A DNA stretch of 64,000 nt, taken from the NCBI GenBank assembly GCA_965153355.1, contig OZ231126.1:12586001-12650000 (forward strand), read 5' to 3'. Each line of letters begins with the position of its first letter. The stretch's first letter is position 1. The position numbers were made by a program, and so were the translations under genes. Origin of the DNA: Flaccisagitta enflata (taxonomy: Eukaryota > Chaetognatha > Sagittoidea > Aphragmophora). Below the pieces are notes generated by a model that was given only the letters and a program-made list of their open reading frames with translations, searched no databases and was not told the origin of the DNA. Positions 11,624 to 42,500 of this stretch are shown here, piece by piece.

Positions 11624-13069
11624 CAGTTTCTCCATCCTCTCCCGTTCGCACTTTTGCTTCTCCTCTCCTCCACCATCTTCTTTTTTCCAACATTCTTCCT
11701 TTTTTTGCCCCCTGATTTTTTCATTTTATTAATTTTCCAAACGATTGTTTTCCCATTCCAGTCAGTTAGTCCCTCCGCCTCATAAAACACGTGCTCCGCG
11801 ATACTTCTTCTATTTCTTCTTCTCCTCTTCCTCCTTCTTCTCCTTCTCCCCACTCCTCCATCACCTCCCCTACCATCCCCACCACCCCCACCACCACTCC
11901 ATAAAACGTGTCATTGTCATTGACAAATGTTTTCTTTCTTGTCCATTTTTCATCGATTGCTTACGAATCAATTCTTACTCAACCACTTGCATAAAAATGA
12001 GAGGAGAAGCTGCGTAGACTCAATTCTTGATTAGAAACAACATTACGACGACCTTCATTCAATGACAAACTGACTTCTTACTCCCGTTTTAGTCGCGTAA
12101 ACGTGGCTGTCTAGATTACTTTGGAGGTCCGCTGGTCCGTCTGACTGTCAGCCGGTTGGTCGGATTTTCAGTCATTCTTTTGGTGAGTCAGATCGTCCAC
12201 CACTTGTCGGATTAGGATAAGCTAACGTTCTATCGTTCAGATATCGCTCCATATAATGGGGGAATCTTCAGAGTAAACTGAAAAAAAATCACGTATATTA
12301 ATTTTTATCCGTTTTAAGTTTATTTTGGTTTCTACATTGCTTCCAGCACATATATCCCCTGCTTGTAAGTGCAGCGCCCTACCTACAAAATTGTTTCGTG
12401 ATGTAACATTGAATCGATTGCGATGAACCTCATTTGCATAATGCTGTTGTGGCTATGACGGGATAATTGTCCTTATTTGTGATAAGACTATATTTCAAGA
12501 AAGATCGTAGCATGTCAGAGATGTCAGGTGAGTGCGAATGTTCATGTTCGGAAAGATTTACTCTTAATGCGCCGTGTAAGCCTACTTTTATGACGTGTGA
12601 AGTCGGCACAGCTTAGTTTTCGAGACTTTAATATTAAAAAAAAATAGCAAACCATAATTATAAGGAATTGTTCTTTCTCGCTATTGGAGTCTTGGTAACC
12701 AAGGGGACTAGTGAAACCCTCCGGCCCTGCAACGTGGGATCTCTGCTGCTAAACTGGCGATAACGTCGCCATTTGTGACGAATTTTGGGATCTCCAAGCG
12801 ACTAGAATTTTTCATCTAGCTCCTGGCGAATTATCTGGCGATTTTTTTTCCAAAACCCCTAGCTAATCTAGCTAATTCTAGCGAATTTTAGCGAATTTCA
12901 GCCAATTTTATCCATTTTTGCTAAATACCATCTTGGCCATAAATATAAGCACAGCTTTAAAGTGTCATAACTCTTATAATTTTGATAGCAGAAATTTGAT
13001 TTTTTTTTCAAAATTTGCATCTTCGAAAAATCTATCAAATGAGACCAAGCTGGTTCCTGCATCTTTATT

Positions 13070-13070
<1 letters not shown>
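11623..13070. other. Intergenic, eroded family B fragment and short degenerate repeats
   Basis: A decayed family B head (TTTTAGTCGCGTAAACG then GGTCCGCTGGTCCGTCTG) lies at 12089-12170. A degenerate TCTAGCGAATTT-type array occupies about 12770-12910. The rest shows no gene. Confidence 0.45.

Positions 13071-13150
<80 letters not shown>
13071..13150. repeat. (GA)n microsatellite
   Basis: Eighty bases of GA followed by AATG repeats. Confidence 0.95.
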
Positions 13151-13155
<5 letters not shown>

Positions 13156-13724
13156 TGAATGAATTGTAATGCTCATCAAATGTGCGTTCATCACATCAAC
13201 AATGTAACATTGTTATGAGCTGTACATTAGTACAAAATATTTCAAAACAATTACGTTCAGTATTAAGAAACAAAGCCTGCATGTCGTCACCACAAATGTG
13301 GTTCGTTCATAAGTTTCTCTTAAACGACATTTTTGACTGGGATCATTTCACTATTGACTATTCATTTATGTATCAATGAAGTTCAGTTAATAAAGCGTAT
13401 CACTCATCACAGGTGTACATTACAAGATTGAATCAAATAGCTATAATAAATACTAAATAAATAAATTCAGAAAGCCCCATCGTCGTCGCCACTGTTGTGA
13501 CTCGTTCATAGGTTTCTCTTTAACGACTTTATGTGGCTTTGCTGTGTTATTACAGAGCAACAGGTTATGATTCCACGTGCATAGTGCCATGGGCATTCTT
13601 TACATTCCAGAGTTTTTGTATATGAGGCATGATCTTTCGTAGGGTATCGATATTGTTGGGGTACACATCCTGGAAATCGACTTGCTCTATTTTTTTGGAT
13701 TGGGATAGGTCTAAGAATTATTAA

Positions 13725-13930
13725 CGAAAGGCGCAGCGTCTTGGCCGGTGTATCCAGCCTTGTTTTCGGTATGTTTTGATATTCATCAGAAAATTTTCAG
13801 TTGCAAACTGTAACTCTAAAAGAGGCTTTGACTGTCCATTGGTCCGTTGGTCTGTCCGTCCATTGGTCCTTTGGTCCCTCCATATGTCTGTGCGCGCAAC
13901 ATTATTTTGTTTGCTTGATGTAAACCTCAC
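13725..13930 (+). mobile_element. Family B element fragment
   Basis: Tail-like CCGGTGTATCCAGCCTTGTT at 13744-13763 is followed by TTGGTCCGTTGGTCTGTCCG. The order is rearranged relative to intact copies, so this is probably an eroded or composite copy. Confidence 0.4.
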
Positions 13931-14033
13931 TTAGATTTGGTTCTTACTGTAAATCTTTACGCAACTTGAATCAGGATTCAGTATGATGAGAATTCAAACA
14001 CAAGTTTTTTGTTGCGTCTTTGAGTTGTGTGCG

Positions 14034-14039
14034 TGTGCA

Positions 14040-14114
<75 letters not shown>

Positions 14115-14130
14115 ATGTGTGTGTGTGTAT
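14034..14130. repeat. (GT)n microsatellite
   Basis: GT dinucleotides with a few GC interruptions. Confidence 0.95.
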
Positions 14131-14322
14131 TCATGTGTATATATCAGTGTTTGTGTGATATTTCATTTGCGTGATATAAACATTGCTTAGATTTTGTTCT
14201 TACAGTGAAACTATACCCAACCTGAATCAGGAAACGGTATGATGAGAATGTAGAAGGTGAAGGTTTGTTGTCAAAATGCATCATGTGTTCATCGAATATG
14301 AAAGCACCTCTGAGTTGTGAGT

Positions 14323-14323
<1 letters not shown>

Positions 14324-14378
<55 letters not shown>

Positions 14379-14462
14379 GTGTGTGTGCGTGTGTGTGTGT
14401 GTGTGTGTGTTGTGTGTGTGTGTGCGTGCATGGAATGTGTGTGCGTGTGTGTGTGTGTGTGT
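14324..14462. repeat. (GT)n microsatellite
   Basis: Interrupted GT tract with GCGT variants. Confidence 0.95.
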
Positions 14463-14605
14463 AGATTTATATGGAAACTTCATGGTCACCCTAATAAGGT
14501 TCCTGCTATTTCAGAGGCCCAAAATTTAGCATGGAATATTTATTTACCAAGCCTCAACTGTGTTAAGATCGGTGAGAGCCATAGTGGAAGTTTGGGGCGC
14601 TTTAG
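14463..14605 (+). repeat. Dispersed repeat, half of the fold-back at 48545-48895
   Basis: The block GAAACTTCATGGTCACCCT, then CAGAGGCC, then ACCAAGCCTCAAC also occurs at 48757-48880, and in inverted form at 48550-48690. This copy has only one arm. Confidence 0.6.
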
Positions 14606-14650
14606 AAGACGTAGTACTTTAGAAGACGTAGTGCATAAGTGTGTATGCAT

Positions 14651-14772
<122 letters not shown>

Positions 14773-15112
14773 TTATTCATTTACTAAAGTAACCCGTAAA
14801 GGGCTCCGTTGGGCTCCGTTCTGCATGTACTCTAACTTTTTTGAAAAGGAAAAGTGACCCGCAAGGCTCCGCTAGGGCTCCGTCATCTGCAGGTCACTCT
14901 TGAGAAAAAAAAAGGATCACTTCTACCAAGAGAACAGGTCACTTCTATTAGAGGGGCTCCGTTCTTATTTCCTATACCCAGTACTATGCATTCTGCGTCG
15001 TGGGACCTACCAACGAACCTTGATATAAAGAAGCGAGGACGCATTTTAAATAGAAGGCTTATTGATAAAAAGCGCATCGAACGCATTTTTGAGTAAAATC
15101 AAAAGAACCAGT

Positions 15113-15600
15113 TTTTAGTCGCGTGCACGCGACTCTACAATCCTGCTCCGTCGGTCGGTCTGTTGGTTGGTTCCGTCCGTAACACTTTGCTTTGGCGTCG
15201 CTTTTGTCAATTTGGGTGGTCTGGAGTTATTTTGAGTCATTTTTTTGTTGTTTTTGGTCATTTTTGGTCATTTACGTCATTTTGTTCATTTATGTCATTT
15301 ATGCCGCTTTTGGGCATTTAAAGTAGTTTTAAGTCATTTTTACTCATTTTGGGACATTTCAGGTCATTTTTGGTCATTAATATGGTTTTGGTATGTTTCG
15401 TCATTTATGTCATTTTGATCACTGATCATTTAACTCATTTTTGTCCTTTTTAGTTGTTTTTAGTCGCGGACACGCGACTCTACACCTTGCCGTGTCGGTC
15501 GGTCCGTCGGTGCATCCATCCGTCCGTCGTTTTTGCATGGCTGCTCCAGCCCATCCGTCCGCGGCTGGATTGCCGTGTATCCAGCCTTGTTTGTCTTAAT
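15113..15600 (+). mobile_element. Family B elements with (GTCATTTTGG)n core
   Basis: A head TTTTTAGTCGCGTGCACGCG at about 15113 and a second one near 15452 are each followed by GTCGGTCGGTC runs. Between them lies a degenerate ~10-bp array of GGTCATTTTT. The unit ends with GTGTATCCAGCCTTGTT at 15573-15590. The head contains the perfect 16-bp palindrome GTCGCGTGCACGCGAC in the first copy. No coding capacity. Confidence 0.65.
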
Positions 15601-16260
15601 GGGTCTTCTTTGGACATTATGGGTCACTTTGGGTCATTGTAGGTTATTTTGGGTCATTTTAAGCTCAAGGCAAGAGCCTCCAGGCTGAAAACTTCGTTTT
15701 TGTAATTTTTTTGGATTTTGTCATGTTTTGTCATAGTGGGTTGTTTGGAGTTATTCTTAGTCATTTTGGGGCATTTTGGGTCTTTTGAAGTCATTTTGGG
15801 TCAATAAAAGTCACTTGGCGTCATTTTGAATTGTTTTATCGTTTCTTATTTAGAAACTGGTGTGTTTTAAGGCCTGGGTTAAGAGTGGTGGGTCTCAAGG
15901 CTTAAATTGAAAGTGGTGGGTTTCAAAGCTTAAATTGAAACTGGTGGGTTTAGGGGCTTGGGTTGGGACTAAAGGATTTTGGGGCTTGGGTCGGGGACGG
16001 TGAGTTTAAAGACTTGGATAAAACTTGTGGCGTTTGGGGGTTAGAATTGGGGCTGGTGAGTTCTGGGGCTTGAATTAAGACTGGTGGGTTTCAAGGCTTT
16101 AAGTGGTGGGTCTCAGGGCTTTAGATAATCTGGAGGGGTTTCACGGCTTGGTCTGAGACTGTGGGGTTTAAAGTTTGATTGAAACTGGTGGAGTCAGGTC
16201 AATGAAACTATCTATGTCCCGCACGCGACTGAAAGGTGTTGGCCTTGTTCTCCACACGAT
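15600..16260 (+). repeat. Degenerate minisatellites after the family B heads
   Basis: GTCATTTTGGG-like units continue to about 15830. A ~30-40-bp array built on CTGGTGGGTTTCAAGGCTT then runs to about 16190. It closes with GCACGCGACTGAAAGGTGTT followed by GGCCTTGTT at 16222-16252, a terminus variant also seen near 25695. The whole could be one large family B element. Confidence 0.55.
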
Positions 16261-16321
16261 GGGGCTCTTTGGTGATATTGCCATCTGTTGGTTAGTAAGA
16301 ATGAGTGATTTATCCACAAGG

Positions 16322-16531
<210 letters not shown>

Positions 16532-16602
16532 AGACAGAGAAGAGAGACAGACAGAGAAAAGAAAGACCTCAACGCCATCTATCGGATGGGGGTGCTTACT
16601 AA

Positions 16603-18050
16603 CTTGGTCGCCACATGTAGTGGAGGCCAAGTATCTGAACGAGCCCATAAAAGTATCCAGAAAGTATCTAGATTTTTCCGCTGGTATCTAGATAAGTATC
16701 CAAATAATGTTTCATTAAAGAAAACAATGCATGGGGTGAAGTGGCGTAAAATGAGTATCTTTTTCAAATATTTTTTGAATATCTCACAATTTTTTTTTTG
16801 TGATGGACAATGTGTGTTCCCTCTATGACTGCAAAAAAAAAAATCGCCGAAAAATTGATCTGCCTTGGGGGTAACGCCCTTGTTTTCAAACTGGGTAAGT
16901 GACCCATTTTAAAATGGGTCTCCTACTTTTTTTCAACAATATCTGCAATTCTTTTTATCTTAAGTGATAATTTCTTGTATATTAGTAAAACAAGGTCATT
17001 AGATCTAAGTCGCATGTGACAGGTCAGCACTTCAAAAAGTCATTGTAAGACAGACAGACAAACAATTTTTTTTCAAAAAGACATTTGAAATAGCTATTTA
17101 CTCCACAAAGTTTCTTTTCGACCATTCCAACATAAAAAGCGCTTTAAACAGCCTTTAAAACCTTTTTGTGACCGACCGACCAACCAACGAACCAAAAAGT
17201 GGCTTATAGAGTCGCGTAGCACGCGACTAAAAAAAGGATAGTTCCCATTTTACCTCATTCTACCCTATGATTATGTTTGGTAAAAAAAACAAAAAAACAG
17301 ACTATTTCCTATAAAAGATTGACTAATGCAGAAGATGTTGTAATGAGTTATTGAGCATGGGAAGCAAAAAGTTTTTTTAGTTTGAAACCTAACTATGAAG
17401 CTTATAACTCAACAACGCTGAGAGAGTTTGAGAGAAGCCTCAAGCATCTCTTAAGTGTAAAATTTAGAATTGATCCAGTCTTTACAATTATCACTAGATT
17501 TGGCATAATAAGGTGAGATTGGTCAAAAAGTTAAGATTTGTTCCAACAGTTTCTTTTAAGCTATTTTCATCTAAAACAAGGCCAAATACATGTTACTATA
17601 TCATTGGACAAGATGGTTTGTGATACTAAAAGCTATTTAGGGCCTTTGCTTGTTAGGCAAACCATGAAGGCAAAATACTATTATTCTAATGTCATTCCTT
17701 TCAACGGCAATGTTATTTTTTATGAAAATTGATTGAACACTGAATGCTTGGCCAATAAGCAGACTCTAGCCGTTGGACAGAGGCAAATCTGTTTGATCAA
17801 TTGCTTAGTCATAGTATCATTCATTTTCCAAGCCTAAATTTTAATTCCATCAGCTAAAAAAGTGGTAAAGTGTTCTAAAATGAGGATTTGAAGCCACTAA
17901 TTTTGGGATCTAGATCTGAGCTGGAGTATCTAGATTTTTTACCCAAAAGTATCCAGATTAGTATCCAGTATCCAGATGACATTTTTAGTATCTAGGCACC
18001 CTCTAAAAGTATCCAGATCTGGAGACTAAGTATCTAGTGTGGCGACCGAG
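16603..18050 (+). mobile_element. hAT-like non-autonomous element 1 with 8-bp TSD
   Basis: The element starts CTTGGTCGCCACA and its reversed right end reads CTCGGTCGCCACA. It is flanked by a perfect 8-bp duplication CTTACTAA (16595-16602 and 18051-18058), as expected for hAT transposition. Subterminal regions carry clustered TATCTAGAT/TATCCAGAT motifs on both sides, like the repeated transposase-binding motifs of hAT elements. A reversed family B head (AGTCGCGTAGCACGCGACT, about 17211-17229) sits inside. No transposase remnant was recognised. Confidence 0.85.
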
Positions 18051-18058
18051 CTTACTAA

Positions 18059-18317
18059 AGACCTCAACGCCATCAATCGGATGGGGGTGCGTAGCGCCCG
18101 TCACTCAGTTCCAAGTTGTCTGAGGTCGCTACATGCTCGACAAAGATTTTTCTGTAAGAATAAATTTTCTGTAAGAATAAATAATGTTGAAAACAAAAGG
18201 ACAATCGGGTTTGAATCACGGCGGGGGAAATGAGAAATCAAATCTTTACCATCTGGAGGATTCATACGTTGTAAAGCATGGTGGTGGGGATGAGCAATGT
18301 CTGCTAGAATTGATACA

Positions 18318-18356
<39 letters not shown>
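18059..18356. other. Spacer between the two hAT-like elements
   Basis: It starts with AGACCTCAACGCCATCAATC, a near copy of 16565-16584 on the other side of element 1. The target was therefore a tandem repeat of about 40 bp. It ends in a 35-bp CT microsatellite that abuts element 2. Confidence 0.7.
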
Positions 18357-18358
<2 letters not shown>

Positions 18359-20175
18359 GGGTCGCCGAACTAGATACTTAGGATCCAGATCTGGATACTT
18401 TTTAGAGGTGCCTAGATACCTGAAAAGGCATTTAGATCCTGGCTACTAATCTGGATACTTTTGGGAGAAAAATTTAGATACTTGAAATAGTGGCTTAAAG
18501 ATTTTTTTTAAAACATGCTCAGCTACTTTTTTTAGGTAAAGGACTTAAATCTGGGCTAATAAAATGATTTTTTTATCTTGGTTAAGTATATGCATACCTG
18601 ATATAAATGTAAATATGTTTGTGAGTCAGTTGCTTGATTTTTTTGGTGATGATGCAAATTTGACCATAGAACTTGCTTGATTTTTTTGATGATGCAAATT
18701 TAGCCATAGAATTTTTAAAGAGTCATATTGCCTTTGCCCCCTGCTTACCGTCAAGCATCCAATATTTTTTTTGAATCAATTCAAGATGCTCTTACTAAAT
18801 CATGAATGACATAAAATAACTGTGTCCTAGAAAGTATTTTACCTTCATAGTTTTCCTTAAGCCTTCATAGCATTCATAGTTTTCCTAAAGTTGAGCATTC
18901 CCTCCACAGCGGGGAGGGGGAATAAAATCAAAGGGTTTGGAGATGGGGAAGAAAATCAAAAGTTTGAAAAACAAAAAAAAGAAATTTTTTGAAGATCCAA
19001 CACTTTTGGTAGTACCAAAAGGTAAAATACAATTATTACAACACAATTCAACACTATTTAAACATAAAATATACTGTTTTATAGCTTTGAGGGAAGAAAA
19101 TCAAAGGCAGGGGGAGGAATAAAATCAAAAGCCCCTCAACTATATACACCCCTGCTTCATAGCATTTATAGTTTTCCTGAAGAGGCCCCAGATTTCTCAT
19201 AGCATAATAAGCAATGTTTTTAAAGTTGGACACACAACTCTTGAACCTGCTTTATTGGTTTGTCTGTCTGTCCATCTGTTTATTTGTTGGAAACTTTTTT
19301 GAAATGTGAGCAGTTTTTTAAATATGTACAGTAACTCTCCACTGCTTTGTTCTCATTCATCCATTGGTGGGTTGGTTTGTCGTCCTCTTTTATTTTTTTT
19401 CAGTTGTTTTGAGTTAACCCCACCTAAACAAATGCTCCGGTGACCTTTTCTTTCACTGCTCCTGCCCACCCACATGCGACTGGGGTAGCCATGTAACCGG
19501 CCTTATTATTATACTGCCTTAGCCCACCTGTCCGCAATCGTGAAATGGTGATCAGGCCTTGTCAATGAAAATAGCCATTAAAGAATATCTGTATTCTTTT
19601 TAATCTTTCTGGTTCTATTTTTAGTTCTAAGTGTACTAAATCAAGTGGTACCTGTTGGGAGTGGCATTATATATCAAGGTGCACAAATTTTTTTTTTTTT
19701 TTTTTTTTTGCTTTTTGATTAATTTTACTCATGAGCGTCGCCTTGCTTGCTTTTTTTTATAAAATAAAGGCAATGCTGAGGCCAAAATACTTCCTGTACT
19801 TTTTCATTGGGAGATGAAGAGATTAGGGGTTATAAGCAATAATCATATGGCTAAAAAACTAAGACATGCAAGATAATCCCTGCTGTTACAAGCCAACTTG
19901 ACTCCATAAGTTGTCTATGATAATCTTTTCTCAAATCATCTTTGCATTGTAGATTTAAAGAGTTATGAGCTCAAGAGTTGCAGCATCTTCTACATTAATC
20001 AGTCTATTCATATCACTCTAATGTTTTTTTGACAAATATCATTATTCATATTGATTTCTTTTATAAAATATCCTCTAGATACTAATCTAGATACTAGCGG
20101 AAAATCCTAGATACTTTCTGGATACATTTTGGGGTTCTTTTAGATACTTGGCCTCCACTACATTTGGCGACCGAG
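18357..20175 (-). mobile_element. hAT-like non-autonomous element 2, inverted relative to element 1
   Basis: Its left end (CTGGGTCGCCGAACTAGATA) matches the reversed right end of element 1. Its reversed right end (CTCGGTCGCCAAATGTAGTG, then GAGGCCAAGTATCT) matches the left end of element 1. Subterminal TATCTAGAT motifs are present. Flanks are CT-rich on both sides, so an exact 8-bp duplication cannot be judged. A damaged copy of the 2169-2467 MITE is nested at 18888-19154. The right end lies 160 bp before the RMDN1 start codon. Confidence 0.8.
18888..19154. mobile_element. hAT-type MITE copy 2, nested
   Basis: It shares AAAGTTGAGCATTCCC, AATAAAATCAAAGGGTTTGG and CTATATACACCCCTG with 2169-2467 but lacks the outer left CAGG...GTGTATA. 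CTTCATAGCATT(C/T)ATAGTTTTCCT occurs on both sides, a longer direct duplication than hAT insertion normally makes. Confidence 0.65.
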
Positions 20176-20335
20176 CTCTCCTCCTCAGTTCTCAGTCTCA
20201 CATGGCCTTTTTTCCATATTTTTTTCCTTTTGTTCTTTTACTATTTTTGCGTAATATCCTTACCAAAACGATCCGTTCTATCCCGTTTCAGGTGCTGTCT
20301 TTCGATATGCCCTTCAAAATGTGTACGTGACGGTT

Positions 20336-38768
<18,433 letters not shown>

Positions 38769-39003
38769 AGTCGAAGACGAGCTTTTAAACATTTGATCTC
38801 GAGGCCTTGAGGACTGAGCTGTCTCTCTTGAATCATCAGATCGGACAATCATCTGCCGTTGATGGAGAGAACCAAAAACAAACTGCTCCATAAAAACGAA
38901 CACCAAAAGACAAAACGGTCACAAAAGATATATATATCCCCGGAAGATGTACTTAACTTAAGCTCCCCCGGAATACCTTCGATTCCCATTCAAAAGTACT
39001 ATC
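38769..39003. promoter_or_regulatory. Short RMDN1-IQCB1 spacer with TATA-like run
   Basis: Only 235 bp separate the RMDN1 stop from the IQCB1 start. A TATATATA run lies at about 38928-38936, some 70 bp before the IQCB1 ATG, and could act as a core promoter. No canonical AATAAA for RMDN1 was seen here. Confidence 0.3.
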
Positions 39004-39592
39004 ATGCCTTCCTTTCCCTCGGAGCCCCCTTTCATCACGGCTTTGCGCGGCGTTTCCGCCGACGTGGCTTCTTCCGTCACTTTCACCCAACGCCTCGTCC
39101 ACTTCCTTCGATTGCCGCCCATTTTTGATCGTTTGGCGTCTGTCGCCAATCAAGATGGCGTTGAGAATGATCATAGAACGACCGCGGTTGAGTTTTTGCG
39201 TCAGGACAATGACCCGGAAAGAGGAGGAGGAGGAGCTGGTGGTGGAGTTGAGGAAAAGCGCGGAACGCGCCTGTTGGCGACTTTTCTCACTTTTGTCTTC
39301 GAAGATGAGATGCAGCGAGTCAGCTTAAAGAATATCCAGGATCTCGTCGGATTTTGCTTGTCGGTGGTTGACGCCAGCATGTGCGGACTGGGCTACTCGC
39401 AGCGTCGTCGTCGTTGTTGTCGATGATGTGGTAGAGTCGATGACGTCGGCTTGCTTCCGTCTGCTTTATCTCATGCAACTCGATGTCGATGATGATGGTC
39501 GTGAGCAGGGAGGAGAAATGGAGCACCGATACCGGATGTTTTGCGCGTCCTTTAAGGCAGCGGAACAGCTGGTCAAGCTTCATACGGCTCAA
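39004..39592 (+). CDS. IQCB1: IQCB1 exon 1, with internal frame break
   Basis: ATG 39004 opens frame 1 (PSFPSEPPFITALRG...) to a stop at 39426. The frame needed for the rest of the exon (VVESMTSACFRLLYLMQLD...KLHTAQ) is frame 2. Exon length (589 nt) implies one net extra base. The break falls in a CGTCGTCGTCGTTGTTG run. The donor CAA/GTAGGT is acceptable but weak. Confidence 0.7.
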
Positions 39593-42500
39593 GTAGGTTA
39601 TGTTTACCTCAATTTTGACTACTTAAACCTCTCCTTCTTCCTTTCATTCCTGCTTTTTCTTTTCCTCCTTTCATTCCTGCTTTTTCCCTCCCTTTCTTTT
39701 TGTTTTCCTTCTTTTGTCTTTTCCTTCTTTTTCTTTTCTGCCTTTCTATTCCTACATTCTTTTCCTTCTTTCTTTCCTTCTCTCTTTCCTTCTCTCTTTC
39801 CTTCTCTCCTTCCTTCTTTCTTGCTTTCAGTTTTTCCTTTCTCTATTCCTTTCTTTTTTAGTCGCGTGCACGCGACTCTACAACCCGCTTTGTCGGTTGG
39901 TCGGTCGGTCAGTCACACTTTACTTTTTTATGATTTTATTTCATTGACCTCATCACCTCTGCTCAAAATGATCTGGTGACCTCAACATGGCCCCTGCCCA
40001 CCCGCACGCGATTTCGGTAGCCGTGTATCCGGCCTTGTTCTTTCTTTTCCTGCCCTCCTCTCCTCCTTCTTTCTCTTTTCCTTCCCTCATCCTTTCTTTC
40101 TTTCCTTCTTCCCTTCCTTCTTCCCCTCCCTCTTTCCTTCCCTCTTTCCTTCCCTCATTCGTTCCTTTTCTCTTTCTTCCCTTAATCCCTTCCTCCTTCA
40201 TTTTTTGTTCCATACCGCTAAATAGTAATCTATACCACTAAATAGTAATCCTCTTTCTTTTCTTCAGTCCTTTTTTCGGGACCCACCATCTTCCTTTGCT
40301 CTTCTTTATGCCTTTTCCCGTGTCAAATGATTTTTCCCAGGCTGACACTGCATTTTCTTATCTCATCTCTTCAGTTGTGTTATTTGTTGATGACTAGCGA
40401 GGATTTCCTTCGTATTTTGATCTCCGACTCGTCCATCGTCTCCGTCGCCGCCATAAACCTGTTCTCCATTTGTGTCGCCAATGAATCATTTCAGGTTAGA
40501 GTACACAACCAAACGGATTGTTTAGTACCGCACATTGAAAGACGTTAATGGAGCCTTGTGTTGGTTACATGGCCTGCCATTTATCTTGATCTTGTTAAGC
40601 CTTAGGAAAACTCAGAACTATTTTTATAAACATTATTTGAAAATGTCTAGTTTAAGGAAAACTATAAAGTTTTATATATATTTAAATTTAGATATGTTTA
40701 CCCTTCGGAAAACTTGAAATGACCATCTGTTTCCCCTTATGCATATCTTGATTCTGCTTTTGATTGTTTTTTTAGCTGTCGTCTCTCTCTGAAACTACGT
40801 TGTCCGCTTTCTTGGATGAATTGTCCTTCAAAGTGTCTTCTTCCGATGACGCGATGGAGGCTGAGGCTGCTATTCAAGCTTTGTTGCGGGTGACGATGAA
40901 AGGAGAAGAATTCGTCGAGCTTATACATCGCAAATACGAGTAAGGGTTCTTCAAAGGCCATCTCTCGTTCCTTACACTTTCTCTTTTTTTCGCTTCTTCC
41001 TCTCGAATTATTCTTTTAGCTCTTTCTTATTTCATATATACGCTGTCAAGTTCTTTTTTTGATATATTTCATCCATTTCACTCATTGTAATTTTCATGAC
41101 CAAATTCTCTCATTTTGTTACAATTCTCACGCATATAATCGAACTTCTTCACTTCCCGTGTACATTCTCATATCCAGGGGTCTCGGGACTCTCGTGACTC
41201 GTTGGATTAACCACGGATTCGACCCGTCCATCCGTCGTCTTCTCGCTCTCCTCCATCCATCCGCACCCTCCTCCTCCTCTTCGGTGACACAATCCCGCTC
41301 CGCCGCCGCCGCCGCCGCCGTCGTCATTCAAAAGACGTGGCGCGCTCATCAAACTCGTCGACGCGTGGAAAAACTCGCTCGCGTTGTCAAGCGCGTCCAA
41401 CGCTCTTTCCGCCGACGCCGCGCCGAGGAGGAAAAAAGACGCCACGACGCCGATTTGGCGAAACAACGCGCCGCCGACGCCGAAACGGAACGCCGGAAGC
41501 AAATGCGTCAATCGCGCGAAAGGACGCTACAATCGGTGGAGGCGCTTCCGGGCCGAGATGTCGACGAGTTTCTGCAGCGTCGAGAAACCGAAGCGGCGAC
41601 GAGGATTCAGGCTTTGTGGAAGGGATGGAAAACGAGGCGAGTGTTGGATGGCGGAAGTGGCAAAGAAGGAGGAGGAGGAGGCAGAGAAGCGATGAAACGC
41701 GACGCGGCGGCGAGAGTGTTGCAAAGCCACTGGAGAAGCTGGATGAGGGATTCTCGAGCGAAGCGGAAAGCTGCAAAGACGTTGTTAGCATCGGCGATGG
41801 GATCAAGAGGAGGAGGAGAAGAAGAGGCAGATGGCGGTGATGTTGAAGCGGCGGAATCCCGCGCGAGCCGACTGGCGGAAGTGGAGAAGAGGAAAGAACG
41901 ACGATTGAAAGAGATTCGAGAAAGATGCCGTCGAGGGGAAGAGCCGTTGACGAGGGAGGAGATTTGCGATTTGGATGATCGCGTCCGACGGATGGTGGCC
42001 GAGAAGGAGGAAAGAAAAGATCGAATCGCGAGAAGTTTGATCAGATGCGAGGTGAGTCCGAGTTTGATATTGGGCGTAGTTCTACTGACGAAAACAAACG
42101 CGTTCCTCCCTCCTCCTTGTTATTCGCGATATCAGCGTGAACTCATATGCATGAATTTCAACTGTTCCACGAGTGAGCGAGCTAAGTGAGTGAGCGAGCT
42201 AAGTGAGTGAGCGAGCTAAGTGAGTGAGCGAGTGAGTGAGCTTAGCGAGGAGCGAGCTAGCCAGTGAATGGAGCGAGCCAGCTGAAGCGGAGCGCTGTAT
42301 CACCTATGAAAGGTTTTCTTCTAATGAATCTCAATATCTCTTCCTTATTCCCCCCCCCCTCATTCTCAACAGGCGGCATTAGCGGGATTAGACATGGATT
42401 TGGACTTGATCTTGTATCCTTCATCCTTGGAAGAGTTGGTCGACGGCGTTGAATCGACCTTTCAACCGCATCTCCGCCAATTAGCCACGCCTTCGCCTTC

